Shown: piece by piece, positions 25,321 through 34,103 of the stretch
Layout of the letters: the number at the start of each line of letters is the position of its first letter
How positions within the stretch are numbered: position 1 is the stretch's first letter
Origin: Paenibacillus_AA sp045062745
Lineage (GTDB): Bacteria; Bacillota; Bacilli; Paenibacillales; NBRC-103111
DNA: 64,000 nucleotides
Direction: 5' to 3'
NCBI RefSeq assembly: GCF_045062745.1
Contig: NZ_JBJGED010000032.1
Span: forward strand, 24,543 to 88,542
Notes under the pieces: generated by a model
What the model saw: only the letters and a program-made list of their open reading frames with translations
Told to the model about the DNA's origin: nothing
The model's database searches: none
Program-made: the position numbers and the translations under genes

Positions 25321-26073
25321 TCATTGCTGAGCCCAGTCATCCCTCAACACATACCCCGCCGCCAGCTCAATCTCCCGAAACCCGGCCATCTGCCGGCCTT
25401 GATACACAAGCGGGGCGTTCCCGCCCATAAGAATAATGTTCTGCAGCTCCGTCATCCCTTCCGAAGGCAGCAGGAACGACTTCGTATACGGGTACACCTC
25501 GCGCAGCGTCGTGTGTACGGCACGGATGTGCGGGTCCTGCTCGTGCTTCGCCATCAGGTTGAGCAGCACCGCCCCTCGGGGATCCAGCTTCCTGCGCGTC
25601 AGCTCGAAAAATTCCCGCGAAACAAGCTGCCGAGGGGTTCCCAGGTGCGTAAAGGCGTCGACGACGATATAGTCGAAGCTATGATCCCGCTCCCCCTGCA
25701 AGAGCACCCGGCCGTCGCCGACCGTTACGTTGTCCTGAGCGTACCCGAACCAGCTCCGACTGACCTCCACGACCGCTTCATCCAGCTCCGCCACCCGCAC
25801 GCGCTTGTCCGCATAATGACGGGCGAGCGTCCCGATCCCATGGCCGATCACGAAAACGTCCTCGAACGATGGACGATTCATCTCCATTAGATGGATGAGG
25901 GCCCGCGGGTATTCGAACACGATCCGGTCCGGTTCATCGAGATCCATAGCCCCTTGCACAGCCTCATTCGAAAATTGCAGTACCCGAAACCGTCCTCTCT
26001 CGCCATACAGCTCCGACGTCTCATAGACGGTGATCGTATGATGCGGGGTGGAGATTTGATGCAGAGCTTGCAT
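25321..26073 (-). CDS. Spermidine synthase-like class I methyltransferase-fold protein
   Basis: 250 residues from an ATG at 26073 that has GGAG eight bases upstream; an ATG at 26118 is possible but lacks a ribosome site. Rossmann features are VIGHGIGTLARHY, the acidic strand AELDEAVVEVSR, DGRVLLQG, and VDAFTHLGTP. This is the spermidine-synthase-like subgroup without the N-terminal beta domain of true SpeE. The reaction is uncertain, possibly not aminopropyl transfer. It converges on the PlsY-type gene with 19 bases between stops. Confidence 0.8.
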   Translation of the reverse strand: MQALHQISTPHHTITVYETSELYGERGRFRVLQFSNEAVQGAMDLDEPDRIVFEYPRALIHLMEMNRPSFEDVFVIGHGIGTLARHYADKRVRVAELDEAVVEVSRSWFGYAQDNVTVGDGRVLLQGERDHSFDYIVVDAFTHLGTPRQLVSREFFELTRRKLDPRGAVLLNLMAKHEQDPHIRAVHTTLREVYPYTKSFLLPSEGMTELQNIILMGGNAPLVYQGRQMAGFREIELAAGYVLRDDWAQQ

Positions 26074-26155
26074 AAGGTCAACTCCGTTCATTTTCCGTTG
26101 AAGGTATAGTTTTGACATGCCAAGGGCGTATCCCTGCTAGAGAGGGCTCAGGGCC

Positions 26156-26332
26156 ATGCTGTTCGGCGGCAAGACATTGGCCGACCCGCTTCGGCAGCAG
26201 GCCGGGTCCTGGGAAGGGGCGCAGTCGATCCTGATCGGCATTGCGGCGAACAAGTCGATCGCGGAGCGGCGTCCCATTCGGGTCCGCGGCTTGCTGGAGG
26301 GCGAAGGGGTATGGAGCGGTGCCCATTCCTAG
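26156..26332 (+). pseudogene. C-terminal scrap of a Gfo/Idh/MocA-type oxidoreductase
   Basis: 58 codons (WEGAQSILIGIAANKSIAE, then IRVRGLL) resemble the last helix and tail of Gfo/Idh/MocA oxidoreductases. The nucleotide-binding and catalytic parts are missing and an in-frame stop lies just upstream. Its stop overlaps the end of the convergent uracil permease gene. It is most likely a relic. Confidence 0.45.
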
Positions 26333-27627
26333 TGCGACGAGGCCTCGTGGTCGTTCGACAGCCGGGTGATCTCGAACAGCTTGAACAGCAGGCTGAATAG
26401 GATCGCAACTACGGTCGCGAGCGCCATGCCTGAGAGGGAGAAGCTGCCGATCGCGATGCGCACGCCGCTCAGGCCGGTGATGAGGACGATGAGCGTCAGG
26501 AACAGGTTGGTCGGCCGGCTATAGTCGACCTTCGACTCGACGAGCATCCGGAAGCCGGATGCGGCGATAACGCCGAATAACAGAAGCGACACGCCGCCCA
26601 TGACGGGGACCGGGATGTTGGAGATAAGCGCCGAGAACTTGCCCAGGAACGAGAGCAGGATGGCGAACACCGCCGCGCCTCCGATGACGAAGGTGGAGTA
26701 GACACGGGTGATGGCCAGCACCCCGATGTTCTCCCCGTAGGTCGTGTTCGGCGTGGAGCCGATGAAGGCGGACAGCATCGTGGAGATGCCGTTGCCGAGG
26801 AGCGACCGGTGTAGTCCGGGATCGCGGGACAAGTCCTTGTGCACGATATTGCCGGTCACGATGAGATGCCCGATATGCTCCGCGATGACGACGAGCGAGG
26901 CGGGCAGGATCGTCAGGATCGCGGCCCATTCGAACGTCGGGGGCGTGAAGGTCGGAGCGTCGAACCATGGCTTGTCGGCAACGGCCTCGAAGCTCACCTC
27001 GTTCAGGAAGACGGCGAGCACGTAGCCGGTGACGATCCCGAAGAGGATCGGGATGATGCGCATGAAGCCCCGGAACAGCACGGAGCCGAGCAGCGTTACG
27101 CCGAGCGTGACCGTCGACAGCGCGATGGCCCGGCCGTCGGGCGTCCAGTCGGCAGCCGCATCGGCCGGCGGGATCCAGCCGGCCATCCGGGCGGCGACCG
27201 GCACGAGCTCGAGACCGATGACGGCGATGATCGCGCCCATGGCGGCCGGCGGGAAGAGGACGTGGATCCAGCCGGTCCCGGCGGCCCGGATGAGCAGGGC
27301 GACGACGGTGAACACGAGCCCGGCGGCGAGGAAGCCTCCGAGTGCGGCCGCATAGCCGCCGGCCGGCGCGGCGTGCTGGCCGATGACGGCACCCGTAGGG
27401 GCGATGAAGGCGAAGCTCGAGCCTAGGTAGGCGGGAATCTTGCCTTGGCAGATCCAGATGTACAGCAGCGTGCCGATGCCGTTCATCAGCAGGCAGATCG
27501 CGGGATCGACGCCGAGCAGGTTCGGCACCAGCACGGTCGAGCCGAACATCGCGAACAGGTGCTGCAGGCTCAGCATGAAGCTTTGCCCAAGGGGCGGTCT
27601 TTCGTGAACTCCGATTTCTTGTCTCAT
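26329..27627 (-). CDS. uraA: Uracil permease (NCS2 family)
   Basis: 432 residues, about 14 membrane helices in the NCS2 fold. AEHIGHL and TTYGENIGV carry the substrate- and proton-coupling Glu/His residues known from E. coli UraA (Glu241, His245, Glu290). IVHKDLSRDPGLHRSLLGNG is the family signature. It imports uracil with protons. No pyrimidine genes or clear PyrR attenuator are adjacent. AGGAGG precedes the ATG. Confidence 0.92.
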   Translation of the reverse strand: MRQEIGVHERPPLGQSFMLSLQHLFAMFGSTVLVPNLLGVDPAICLLMNGIGTLLYIWICQGKIPAYLGSSFAFIAPTGAVIGQHAAPAGGYAAALGGFLAAGLVFTVVALLIRAAGTGWIHVLFPPAAMGAIIAVIGLELVPVAARMAGWIPPADAAADWTPDGRAIALSTVTLGVTLLGSVLFRGFMRIIPILFGIVTGYVLAVFLNEVSFEAVADKPWFDAPTFTPPTFEWAAILTILPASLVVIAEHIGHLIVTGNIVHKDLSRDPGLHRSLLGNGISTMLSAFIGSTPNTTYGENIGVLAITRVYSTFVIGGAAVFAILLSFLGKFSALISNIPVPVMGGVSLLLFGVIAASGFRMLVESKVDYSRPTNLFLTLIVLITGLSGVRIAIGSFSLSGMALATVVAILFSLLFKLFEITRLSNDHEASSH

Positions 27628-27697
27628 GGCGATATGTTCCTCCTGGCAGCAATTGGGCTATGATGACCAGCATGATCTGGATCGGCCGCTTTCATAC

Positions 27698-27749
27698 TGT
27701 ATCATAACGCATGCCGCCCTTTCCGACAAAAAAGGCGGCCTTCCACAAA
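27698..27749 (+). repeat. Direct repeat flanking the PL22-like gene, left copy
   Basis: Starts TGTATCATAACG and ends GGCCTTCCACAAA. It matches 28970-29019 at about 44 of 52 aligned positions with small gaps. This copy can also form a GCCGCC/GGCGGC hairpin. Confidence 0.65.
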
Positions 27750-27855
27750 AAGTGAAGCTTGCCGCTCCCCTTCCTTAAGCCTATACTGCGGGTGAAAAGT
27801 CGGCCGCGGTGTCAGATCAAACCGCCGGCCGCTCAATAAAGGGGGAGTGTGGAAG

Positions 27856-28917
27856 ATGAACGTTCAGCTGGACCGCCGTGTCCGCCAAGAGAACGGACGC
27901 GAGCTCGTGTCGCTGGGGCTAGACGGGGGCCACGTCGGGCATCATTATTTCACCGCGATGAGCTGGTTGTCGGACAGCCGGCATCTGGTGCTCGCCATTG
28001 GGATCGATCCCGAGACGCTCGCTTGCTCGTATGCAGTCGTGGATACCGTTACGGGAAAGGGCGAGCTCATCGTCGAACGGTCGGAGTGGGGCTGCGGAGT
28101 CGTGTCGCGGCAGGATGTGTTCTTCGGCCTGCTGGAGGAAGGGACGCGGGTGTTCGCTTACGATGCGTCAACGGGGCGACTCGATGTGATTGGCCAGGCG
28201 GAGGCGGGGACGAGGCTGCACGGACCGTTGTCCATCGCAGGCGACGGGGAGACGATCGGGCTCAGCTGGAGCCGCGGCGACCGCTCGGTCATCGGGGTCC
28301 TTCACGTACGTACGGGGGAGCTGGAAGCGATTATCGAGCCTTCGTTCTCGGAGCCCTACCCGGTGGCCAATCACGCGATGATCAATCCGGTTCATCCGGA
28401 GCTCGTGTTCTATGCGCACGAAGGCCGCACGGAGCACATCCCGGACCGGCTCTGGGTGGTGAACCGCACGACGGGCGAAGCCCGCAATATATTTCGCCAG
28501 CAGAAGCTCGAAGACGGCACGCACGGACAATACGTCGGCCATGAGATGTGGGCGCCTGACGGGAGCGGGCTAATCTTCGTCGCTTATGCGCAAAGTCCCT
28601 GGAAACCGACCGGCATCTATTATGCGGAGAAGGATGGGGAGACGTCCCGGTTCGTGAACGGGGACCACAAGTACTGGCATGTAGCCGCGAGCCCGGACGG
28701 GCGCTGGCTCGTGGCGGACACCCAGGAGCCGGATCATGTAGCCTCCATCGTGCGGATCGAGGCGGCAAGCGGGACGTCCGAGTTGCTCGTCCGCCTGCCC
28801 TATTGGCCACGGCATCCCGGCCATCCGCACCCTTCTTTCAGTCCGGATGGCCGCCGGATTGTATTCACGTATGCGGGTGAAGGCGGCGCCTTGCGGGTAG
28901 GCATCCTGGAGCCCTGA
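27856..28917 (+). CDS. Oligogalacturonate lyase-like (PL22-type) beta-propeller protein
   Basis: 353 residues, no signal peptide, made of repeated beta-propeller blades (SWLSDSRHLVLA, MWAPDGSGLIFVAY, AASPDGRWLVA, SFSPDGRRIVFTY). The layout NHAMINPVHPELVFYAHEG then VGHEMWAPDG parallels the His and Gln metal-site region of PL22 oligogalacturonate lyases. The enzyme would cleave short pectic oligomers in the cytoplasm. A generic TolB/WD-like propeller is the alternative. The ATG at 27856 has AAAGGGGGAG upstream. Direct repeats flank the gene. Confidence 0.6.
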   Translation: MNVQLDRRVRQENGRELVSLGLDGGHVGHHYFTAMSWLSDSRHLVLAIGIDPETLACSYAVVDTVTGKGELIVERSEWGCGVVSRQDVFFGLLEEGTRVFAYDASTGRLDVIGQAEAGTRLHGPLSIAGDGETIGLSWSRGDRSVIGVLHVRTGELEAIIEPSFSEPYPVANHAMINPVHPELVFYAHEGRTEHIPDRLWVVNRTTGEARNIFRQQKLEDGTHGQYVGHEMWAPDGSGLIFVAYAQSPWKPTGIYYAEKDGETSRFVNGDHKYWHVAASPDGRWLVADTQEPDHVASIVRIEAASGTSELLVRLPYWPRHPGHPHPSFSPDGRRIVFTYAGEGGALRVGILEP

Positions 28918-28944
28918 CAAAGCTGCCGTGTATCCCATGAAGCG

Positions 28945-28970
28945 GAGTCCTGTTTGCGCAGGGCTCTTTT
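28945..28970 (+). terminator. Terminator after the PL22-like gene
   Basis: GAGTCCTG pairs with CAGGGCTC around TTTGCG and is followed by TTTT. Confidence 0.75.
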
Positions 28971-29019
28971 GTATCATAACGATTCCGCTTTTCCCAACAA
29001 AAAGGCAGCCTTCCACAAA
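28970..29019 (+). repeat. Direct repeat flanking the PL22-like gene, right copy
   Basis: Shares TGTATCATAACG and GCCTTCCACAAA with the left copy 1272 bases upstream. Confidence 0.65.
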
Positions 29020-29020
29020 T

Positions 29021-29058
29021 AAAGCCGGTAACCAGTCATAAAGACAGGAACCGGCTTT
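29021..29058. terminator. Hairpin between convergent genes
   Basis: AAAGCCGGT pairs perfectly with ACCGGCTTT around a 20-base loop. It probably ends the minus-strand heparinase-like transcript; the tail is only weakly T-rich. Confidence 0.6.
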
Positions 29059-29089
29059 CCATTATTCTGTCATTCCGACATAGAATCCA

Positions 29090-32000
29090 TTAATTCTTAG
29101 TGCCGTCTTGTTCGGCAACGAGGGGAATGACGAACGGCTGCCCCGCTTGAATGTCGTACACATATCCTTTTGAAAAATCGTTCGTATCCTTATAGCTTCG
29201 GATGAATGTAATGTCGCCGACATCAAGCGCGTACGTGTGCGACCCAATTTCCCGAACCCCCAGGATCAGGTAGGAGGCGTTGCGCACGCCGTCATTCTGA
29301 ATCCGGATCAGATTGCCGATTAGCCGTGTTGGATCGATCCCTTTCAGATTGGCGTTAACGATGACCTCATTTTTGACGGAAAGTTCCTTCGTGAAGTCCA
29401 CAACCGTACCGGTTACGGAGGATTGGATGCCGTTCAGCATTCCGCCTTTGGGCCCGCTTATTTTAGAGCCTTCGTGCACAAAAGCGTGCTCCGTCGAGCC
29501 GTTCACTTCGGAATAGACGCCGAATGCTCCTTTGAAATGGATCCGATCGCCTACGATGTACATCATCTCCGGATTTAATGTGCTGATAATCGTATCCGTA
29601 CGTCCGTTTGTCAGCTTCACTTGTACCGCGCGCGCTTCGTTCGGGTCCACGGCCGCACCGTCCTCGGTCTTGATACTCACGGACGAGATGGATTCGATAA
29701 ACCGTTCCCCTACATAAGGCTCGATTACGGAAGTGAACAAGCTGCGCAAATTTTCCCCCGAACGGTGGGCGATCATGTATTTCAGGCTGGCCGGATTCCC
29801 AGGTTTGTTCTGCGGAGGAATCCCATCCGCCAATGCCACCTCGTCGACATCGTTCAGCATCGTCAATCGGAGATGGATATCCGTCTCCGGCTTGATCACT
29901 TTATACGAGTCCACGATGTCCCAATCGACACTGAACCCGCCTGCCGGGGACGCGGCCCTCTCAACGTTTTTCAGGAAATGGAACCCGGCGCCGGTGTAGC
30001 CGTATCCGCTGCCGGCATTTTGCTCCGGTCTTTGCCCGTATTCCACATTGGGCCCGGCATAGGTTCCCGTAGGCTGCGGGACCAATTGAAGTCCATCGGT
30101 GGTTACAGCACCCTCCGCGCCGTGGAAACTGAAATGATGGTCGTTGCCGCCGTATACCCGGAAGAAGTCGACGTGATAAGAATTCGCGTCATCCACTTTG
30201 ATCATCGCCGTCGTACGACGATACATCTCGGTTTGCGTATATACGAGGGGAGCCTCGGCTTCAAACAGCTTCACCCGGTCCCCATCCACATACGCTCGAG
30301 GAATGGCCACGATTTGTTCGTTTTGCGCCGTCTTGTCGACCATCACGGTGTTATGGCTGATCGTGTTCCTTACCCATTCGTGACGATGAGGCTGCACGCC
30401 GTCGGCCACTTCCGGGTAACCCAAGTCCGGCGAAACGTCCAGACCGAATGCATGCACGCCGATGTTCAGCGTGTCCCGATGACCGTGGCCGCCGTTGCGC
30501 CCATAGTACATCCACAGATCGCGCAGCGTGTTCTCCCCGTAGGTCGCATCCCGGCGGGTTCTCTCCTGCTCGTTCAGCAGCGCCAGTTCGATCAAGCCAA
30601 GCTTGTAGCCTGTCGCTTTTTCATAGCGTCCCGTGCTGACGAACGTAATTTGATGCGAGCCTTTTGTCAGCGGCCCCAAAGATACCGGCTCATGCTCGTA
30701 GTTCCCTCCGAAGAAATCCATCTGCGCGACGGTCTGGCCGTCGATCTTGACGTCATAAACACCGTACGCCACATTCCGCAGCGGCTTCACGCTGACCTCA
30801 TAAGTATCGGTTGCCGGTACGTCAAACGAGAAGGTAATCGAGTCCCCGGGAGCGGAAGCCCCGAACTCGATGGCTGCACTATCTACGATCGGTGCGACAG
30901 CCTTGCTCTTTTCCACAATGTCCATACTGGGGAAGCGGTAGCGGATGCCGTAATCGAACAGCGGAGCCTCGCCGTCTCTCAACGCGGTAAAGCCGTAGCC
31001 CCCCATGTAGGTGCTGTTCATATTAAGAGGACCTGACTTGGCGATGACCGATTCGATGTCTTTTTTGATTCTTTCCGGATCGGGAGAATAAATGCCCCCG
31101 TTAATGCCTTCTGTGCTGTTATTGTTCAAGAAATAGGCCAGTTGGGCGAATACCGGATCGCCGTAGAGATCAAACGCCTTGACCGCTTGCTCCAGCTTCA
31201 GCGATACGCCGGGAGCGCCGGTTGCCGCGTTGTCCCCGATCGGGACATTGTACTTGCCCACCATCAGGAAGGGATAAAGGCTTTTGAACATTTTGGCGTA
31301 CTTCACGTTTTTGAACAAATCGGCCGCCGGATACTTGTCGTACCAGTTCAAAATATCGGCCGTAATCCGGTTGTAATCGACCCAGATGCGGTTATATTGC
31401 GGAGCGGACTCGTTGCCTTGGCCGTCCCGGTCCACGTCGTTCACAAGCATGCTCATGATGTTGCCGCCCGTTACCCTGTACGGATCGCTGAGGAGTTCGC
31501 CCGGCTGGAAGTTGAAGTCGAGCCATTCCTTCGTCTCCGGAAGAGTATCGTACACGACCGCCGCCATGGATAATGTAGATTGATGTGTTCCTGTATTACC
31601 GCGGATTTGCGCGTTTTTGACGCCCTGGTATACCTCGCGTACGATTCCGTCTTCAATGTTTCGGCGAATGGCCGCTGCGGTCGATTTGTCCGCTATCTTG
31701 TATTGATTGGCCTTGCCCGACAAAAATCGGATCAAATCCGGATCGTCCATAACGGGGAAGAAGGCGTCGTACGCTTCAACAAAGATCCGAACGAGCGAAG
31801 TCTCCCAAATCGATCCGACAATCTTGCCTTTGTTCGTTCCGCCATGACTGTTCAGGAACCACGTCTGATTGAATTTCGCTACATCCATTTCCGGATAAAC
31901 GTCCGCAATTCGGTCCAACAGCACCGTTCCGGCTTTGGCGTATTTCGGGTCCCCTGTCAACACGTAAGCGTCCCGCAGCGTGCTGATTGCGCGGTTCATA

Positions 32001-33634
32001 TATCCGCTGTACCAGAGCATCCAATGGTTGTAGTAAGCGATAAACGTATAGCGATTGCCTTGGTCGTCCACCCAGCCGAAGCCGTCATCGACTCCCCAAG
32101 TCGGACCTTTTTCCGGATACAGAGTATTGACCAGCAGGCTGCGGTCCGCCTTATTCGGCTGGAATATCCCGTGTTCGTCGAGTCCGCTCCGGTAGTAGGC
32201 GCCGAAGTCATTGGTCGGAAACTTGTAGCCGCTGCTCGGGTCGGTAATCTTCCAGGGCTCGGTAATCGGATTGCCCAAGTACGGATAGTTGCCGAATTTA
32301 TCGATTTCTTTGCCGGTAACCGGACTTCCCATCTTTTGATTGACCGCGTAGCTTCTCGGGAGTGTCGGGCTTGAAACGAGATTCCATAGAGTTTCCCAGT
32401 CCTGACTGACGTACGCTTCCGCGTTGGCTACCACCGCATCGCGCTGCAGCTGGGCCCATTCGTACTTTTGCACATTTTGTCTGGCCGCCGCCACCTTTTC
32501 GGGAGTGAAATAAGTGCTGCGGGATTTTCCGTTATCAACTGTAATCCCCAGGCTGCTTCCCTTGGTGACCCCGTTTAAGGTAACGGTTGCTGAGACCGTC
32601 GTTTGGCCGGCTGAAACCGGAGAGACTATCCCGCTGTCGTCGATGGAAGCCGCCGCTGGGTTGCTGTTCGTGTAAGCGATGGCTGCTCCGCCTAAACTGG
32701 CCTCGGCATCATCGTTCATCCACCCTTTTACGATCAGCTTGTTCGCCTTTCCCATGAGGAGCAGAGGAGTGCTGCGACCATTGTCCAAAGACAACGCAAT
32801 GCGATCCAGCTCCTGCTTGGCAAACACCTGTACTTCCTTTTCCGCTTGCTTGGTTACGCCGTTCAGCGTCACGGTCGCTGTGAACAGCGAGGAACCGGGC
32901 TGCTTGGCGGTCAGCTTGCCGTACACTGCATCGGCGACGGAAGGATTTCCGCTGACCACCGATAGGTTCGCCGTTGCCAGCCCGGCCTCGGTTCCGTCAT
33001 CCATTTTTCCAGTCACCTTGAGGTCTGTTTGTTGATTTACGATAAGATTAGGCTTGGCAATCTCCAAGGAGACCGTGTCCAACTGGGCGGGTCCAGGCCT
33101 TTGCGTTATGATAAACTCGGTAGGAAACATATAATAGTTGGTGCCCGGCTTGCCCGCAACCTGCAGGCGCAAAGTGTGCTTGCCGGCTGTCAGCGGGATC
33201 GTCTTCAGCGGCTTGACCGGGCCGGGCCCGCCCATATTATAGAAGCTGTATTGACCTATTGCCGCTCCGTCGACGGAAAGGGTTGCCAGAGCGCCGCCAT
33301 ATGTATTGTATCCGCTGAACGACAACAAGTAATGACCGTCTGACGGAATGGTGAACTCGAAATCCCTGAATTGATTGGGCGCCGTCGGACTGATCAGCGC
33401 TCCGTAGCTGGCCGGTTTTACGGCAGGAGAGGCGTTCGGGTCGCCCACTAGGCTCCAGCCGGGCTGCACGGGTGCTCCGGGAAACAAATTGGCGAACTTG
33501 TACACGATCTGTACCGCTTCTTCCGCGGCGTGTGCACTTTCTGGAAAACGGAGAAGGCCGGAGCTGGAGAAGAGCATGGCGCATAAAAGAAGGATGACCG
33601 ATTTTTTAGCGGTTTTACCGAAGAATATTTTCAT
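29090..33634 (-). CDS. Large secreted heparinase II/III-family protein with Ig-like domains
   Basis: 1514 residues. A signal peptide (1-37, ending SAHA) is followed by a carbohydrate-binding-like beta sandwich (about 45-190). Two BIG-type Ig-like repeats come next (about 195-370, each ending near VTLNGVTK), then an alpha/alpha-toroid region (about 390-900). A second CBM-like insert is at about 930-1040. The heparinase II/III beta domain follows, with GHGHRDTLNIGVHAFG and NTISHNTVMVD. The His and Tyr-rich signatures suggest beta-elimination of uronate polysaccharides outside the cell. AAGGAGGGAA precedes the ATG. A cre site in the leader and a shared TTGTATC motif suggest CcpA and local control. 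Confidence 0.88.
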   Translation of the reverse strand: MKIFFGKTAKKSVILLLCAMLFSSSGLLRFPESAHAAEEAVQIVYKFANLFPGAPVQPGWSLVGDPNASPAVKPASYGALISPTAPNQFRDFEFTIPSDGHYLLSFSGYNTYGGALATLSVDGAAIGQYSFYNMGGPGPVKPLKTIPLTAGKHTLRLQVAGKPGTNYYMFPTEFIITQRPGPAQLDTVSLEIAKPNLIVNQQTDLKVTGKMDDGTEAGLATANLSVVSGNPSVADAVYGKLTAKQPGSSLFTATVTLNGVTKQAEKEVQVFAKQELDRIALSLDNGRSTPLLLMGKANKLIVKGWMNDDAEASLGGAAIAYTNSNPAAASIDDSGIVSPVSAGQTTVSATVTLNGVTKGSSLGITVDNGKSRSTYFTPEKVAAARQNVQKYEWAQLQRDAVVANAEAYVSQDWETLWNLVSSPTLPRSYAVNQKMGSPVTGKEIDKFGNYPYLGNPITEPWKITDPSSGYKFPTNDFGAYYRSGLDEHGIFQPNKADRSLLVNTLYPEKGPTWGVDDGFGWVDDQGNRYTFIAYYNHWMLWYSGYMNRAISTLRDAYVLTGDPKYAKAGTVLLDRIADVYPEMDVAKFNQTWFLNSHGGTNKGKIVGSIWETSLVRIFVEAYDAFFPVMDDPDLIRFLSGKANQYKIADKSTAAAIRRNIEDGIVREVYQGVKNAQIRGNTGTHQSTLSMAAVVYDTLPETKEWLDFNFQPGELLSDPYRVTGGNIMSMLVNDVDRDGQGNESAPQYNRIWVDYNRITADILNWYDKYPAADLFKNVKYAKMFKSLYPFLMVGKYNVPIGDNAATGAPGVSLKLEQAVKAFDLYGDPVFAQLAYFLNNNSTEGINGGIYSPDPERIKKDIESVIAKSGPLNMNSTYMGGYGFTALRDGEAPLFDYGIRYRFPSMDIVEKSKAVAPIVDSAAIEFGASAPGDSITFSFDVPATDTYEVSVKPLRNVAYGVYDVKIDGQTVAQMDFFGGNYEHEPVSLGPLTKGSHQITFVSTGRYEKATGYKLGLIELALLNEQERTRRDATYGENTLRDLWMYYGRNGGHGHRDTLNIGVHAFGLDVSPDLGYPEVADGVQPHRHEWVRNTISHNTVMVDKTAQNEQIVAIPRAYVDGDRVKLFEAEAPLVYTQTEMYRRTTAMIKVDDANSYHVDFFRVYGGNDHHFSFHGAEGAVTTDGLQLVPQPTGTYAGPNVEYGQRPEQNAGSGYGYTGAGFHFLKNVERAASPAGGFSVDWDIVDSYKVIKPETDIHLRLTMLNDVDEVALADGIPPQNKPGNPASLKYMIAHRSGENLRSLFTSVIEPYVGERFIESISSVSIKTEDGAAVDPNEARAVQVKLTNGRTDTIISTLNPEMMYIVGDRIHFKGAFGVYSEVNGSTEHAFVHEGSKISGPKGGMLNGIQSSVTGTVVDFTKELSVKNEVIVNANLKGIDPTRLIGNLIRIQNDGVRNASYLILGVREIGSHTYALDVGDITFIRSYKDTNDFSKGYVYDIQAGQPFVIPLVAEQDGTKN

Positions 33635-33671
33635 AAAGTTCCCTCCTTACGAAAAAGATGGTACGAAAACA

Positions 33672-33685
33672 TGAAAACGCTTACA
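33672..33685. promoter_or_regulatory. Catabolite-responsive element (cre)
   Basis: TGAAAACGCTTACA fits the cre consensus TGWAANCGNTNWCA at every position. It lies 38 bases upstream of the heparinase-like start codon and well downstream of its promoter, a roadblock position for CcpA. Confidence 0.75.
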
Positions 33686-33790
33686 AAAAGGAAACGGCAT
33701 CTGCAGCGAAACTCTTCAACGGTCGTACTCATTCAGCATTTTTCCATATATCCCTCCAATCAAAAGAGTATTCTGATTTTAAAAAAAAGA

Positions 33791-33837
33791 TTGTATCATA
33801 CATTTATGAATATAAGATACATATATGGTTAAGTCAA
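33791..33837 (-). promoter_or_regulatory. Promoter of the large heparinase gene with TTGTATC dyad
   Basis: Minus strand: TTGACT (33837-33832), 17 bases, TATATT (33814-33809). An inverted pair, TGTATC at 33792-33797 and GATACA at 33816-33821, straddles the -10. The surrounding 33635-34103 gap is AT-rich and holds no convincing gene. Confidence 0.65.
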
Positions 33838-34010
33838 GTACATTTGAAGGCGGTTTTGCGCCGGGGGGTTGCTCCGGACGGGTACTGATCATTATGGAAC
33901 AAGATCGTTTATTGCAATGGGTTACTATTCTTTCTCAGTTATCTATGGTCTTTAATTAATATTTCGTTTAAATATGAATTGCACAGCATAAATTTGTATT
34001 ATATATTTAC

Positions 34011-34042
34011 TTTGTATCTTATAAATTAATATTTAGTACAAA
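34011..34042. promoter_or_regulatory. TTTGTA dyad before the binding-protein gene
   Basis: TTTGTATC (34011-34018) faces AGTACAAA (34035-34042), giving TTTGTA-N20-TACAAA. The same half-site occurs at the heparinase promoter and beside the GntR-fusion gene. Candidate site for that regulator. Confidence 0.4.
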
Positions 34043-34068
34043 GAAGACAACTTGACAAACACCTGTTG

Positions 34069-34082
34069 TGAAAGCGGTTAAA
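34069..34082. promoter_or_regulatory. cre-like site before the binding-protein gene
   Basis: TGAAAGCGGTTAAA matches the cre consensus except for one base (A for C near the end). It lies 22 bases before the start codon. Confidence 0.5.
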
Positions 34083-34103
34083 AAAGAGGAGGTTGAAAAT
34101 CCG

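Noticed and set aside
29621..31036. A 471-codon plus-strand frame inside the large heparinase gene.
   Set aside because: No recognisable domain or ribosome site; the coding strand is certain.
33658..33888. A 76-codon frame in the AT-rich gap before the binding-protein gene.
   Set aside because: It runs through the cre site and the heparinase promoter and lacks a ribosome site.
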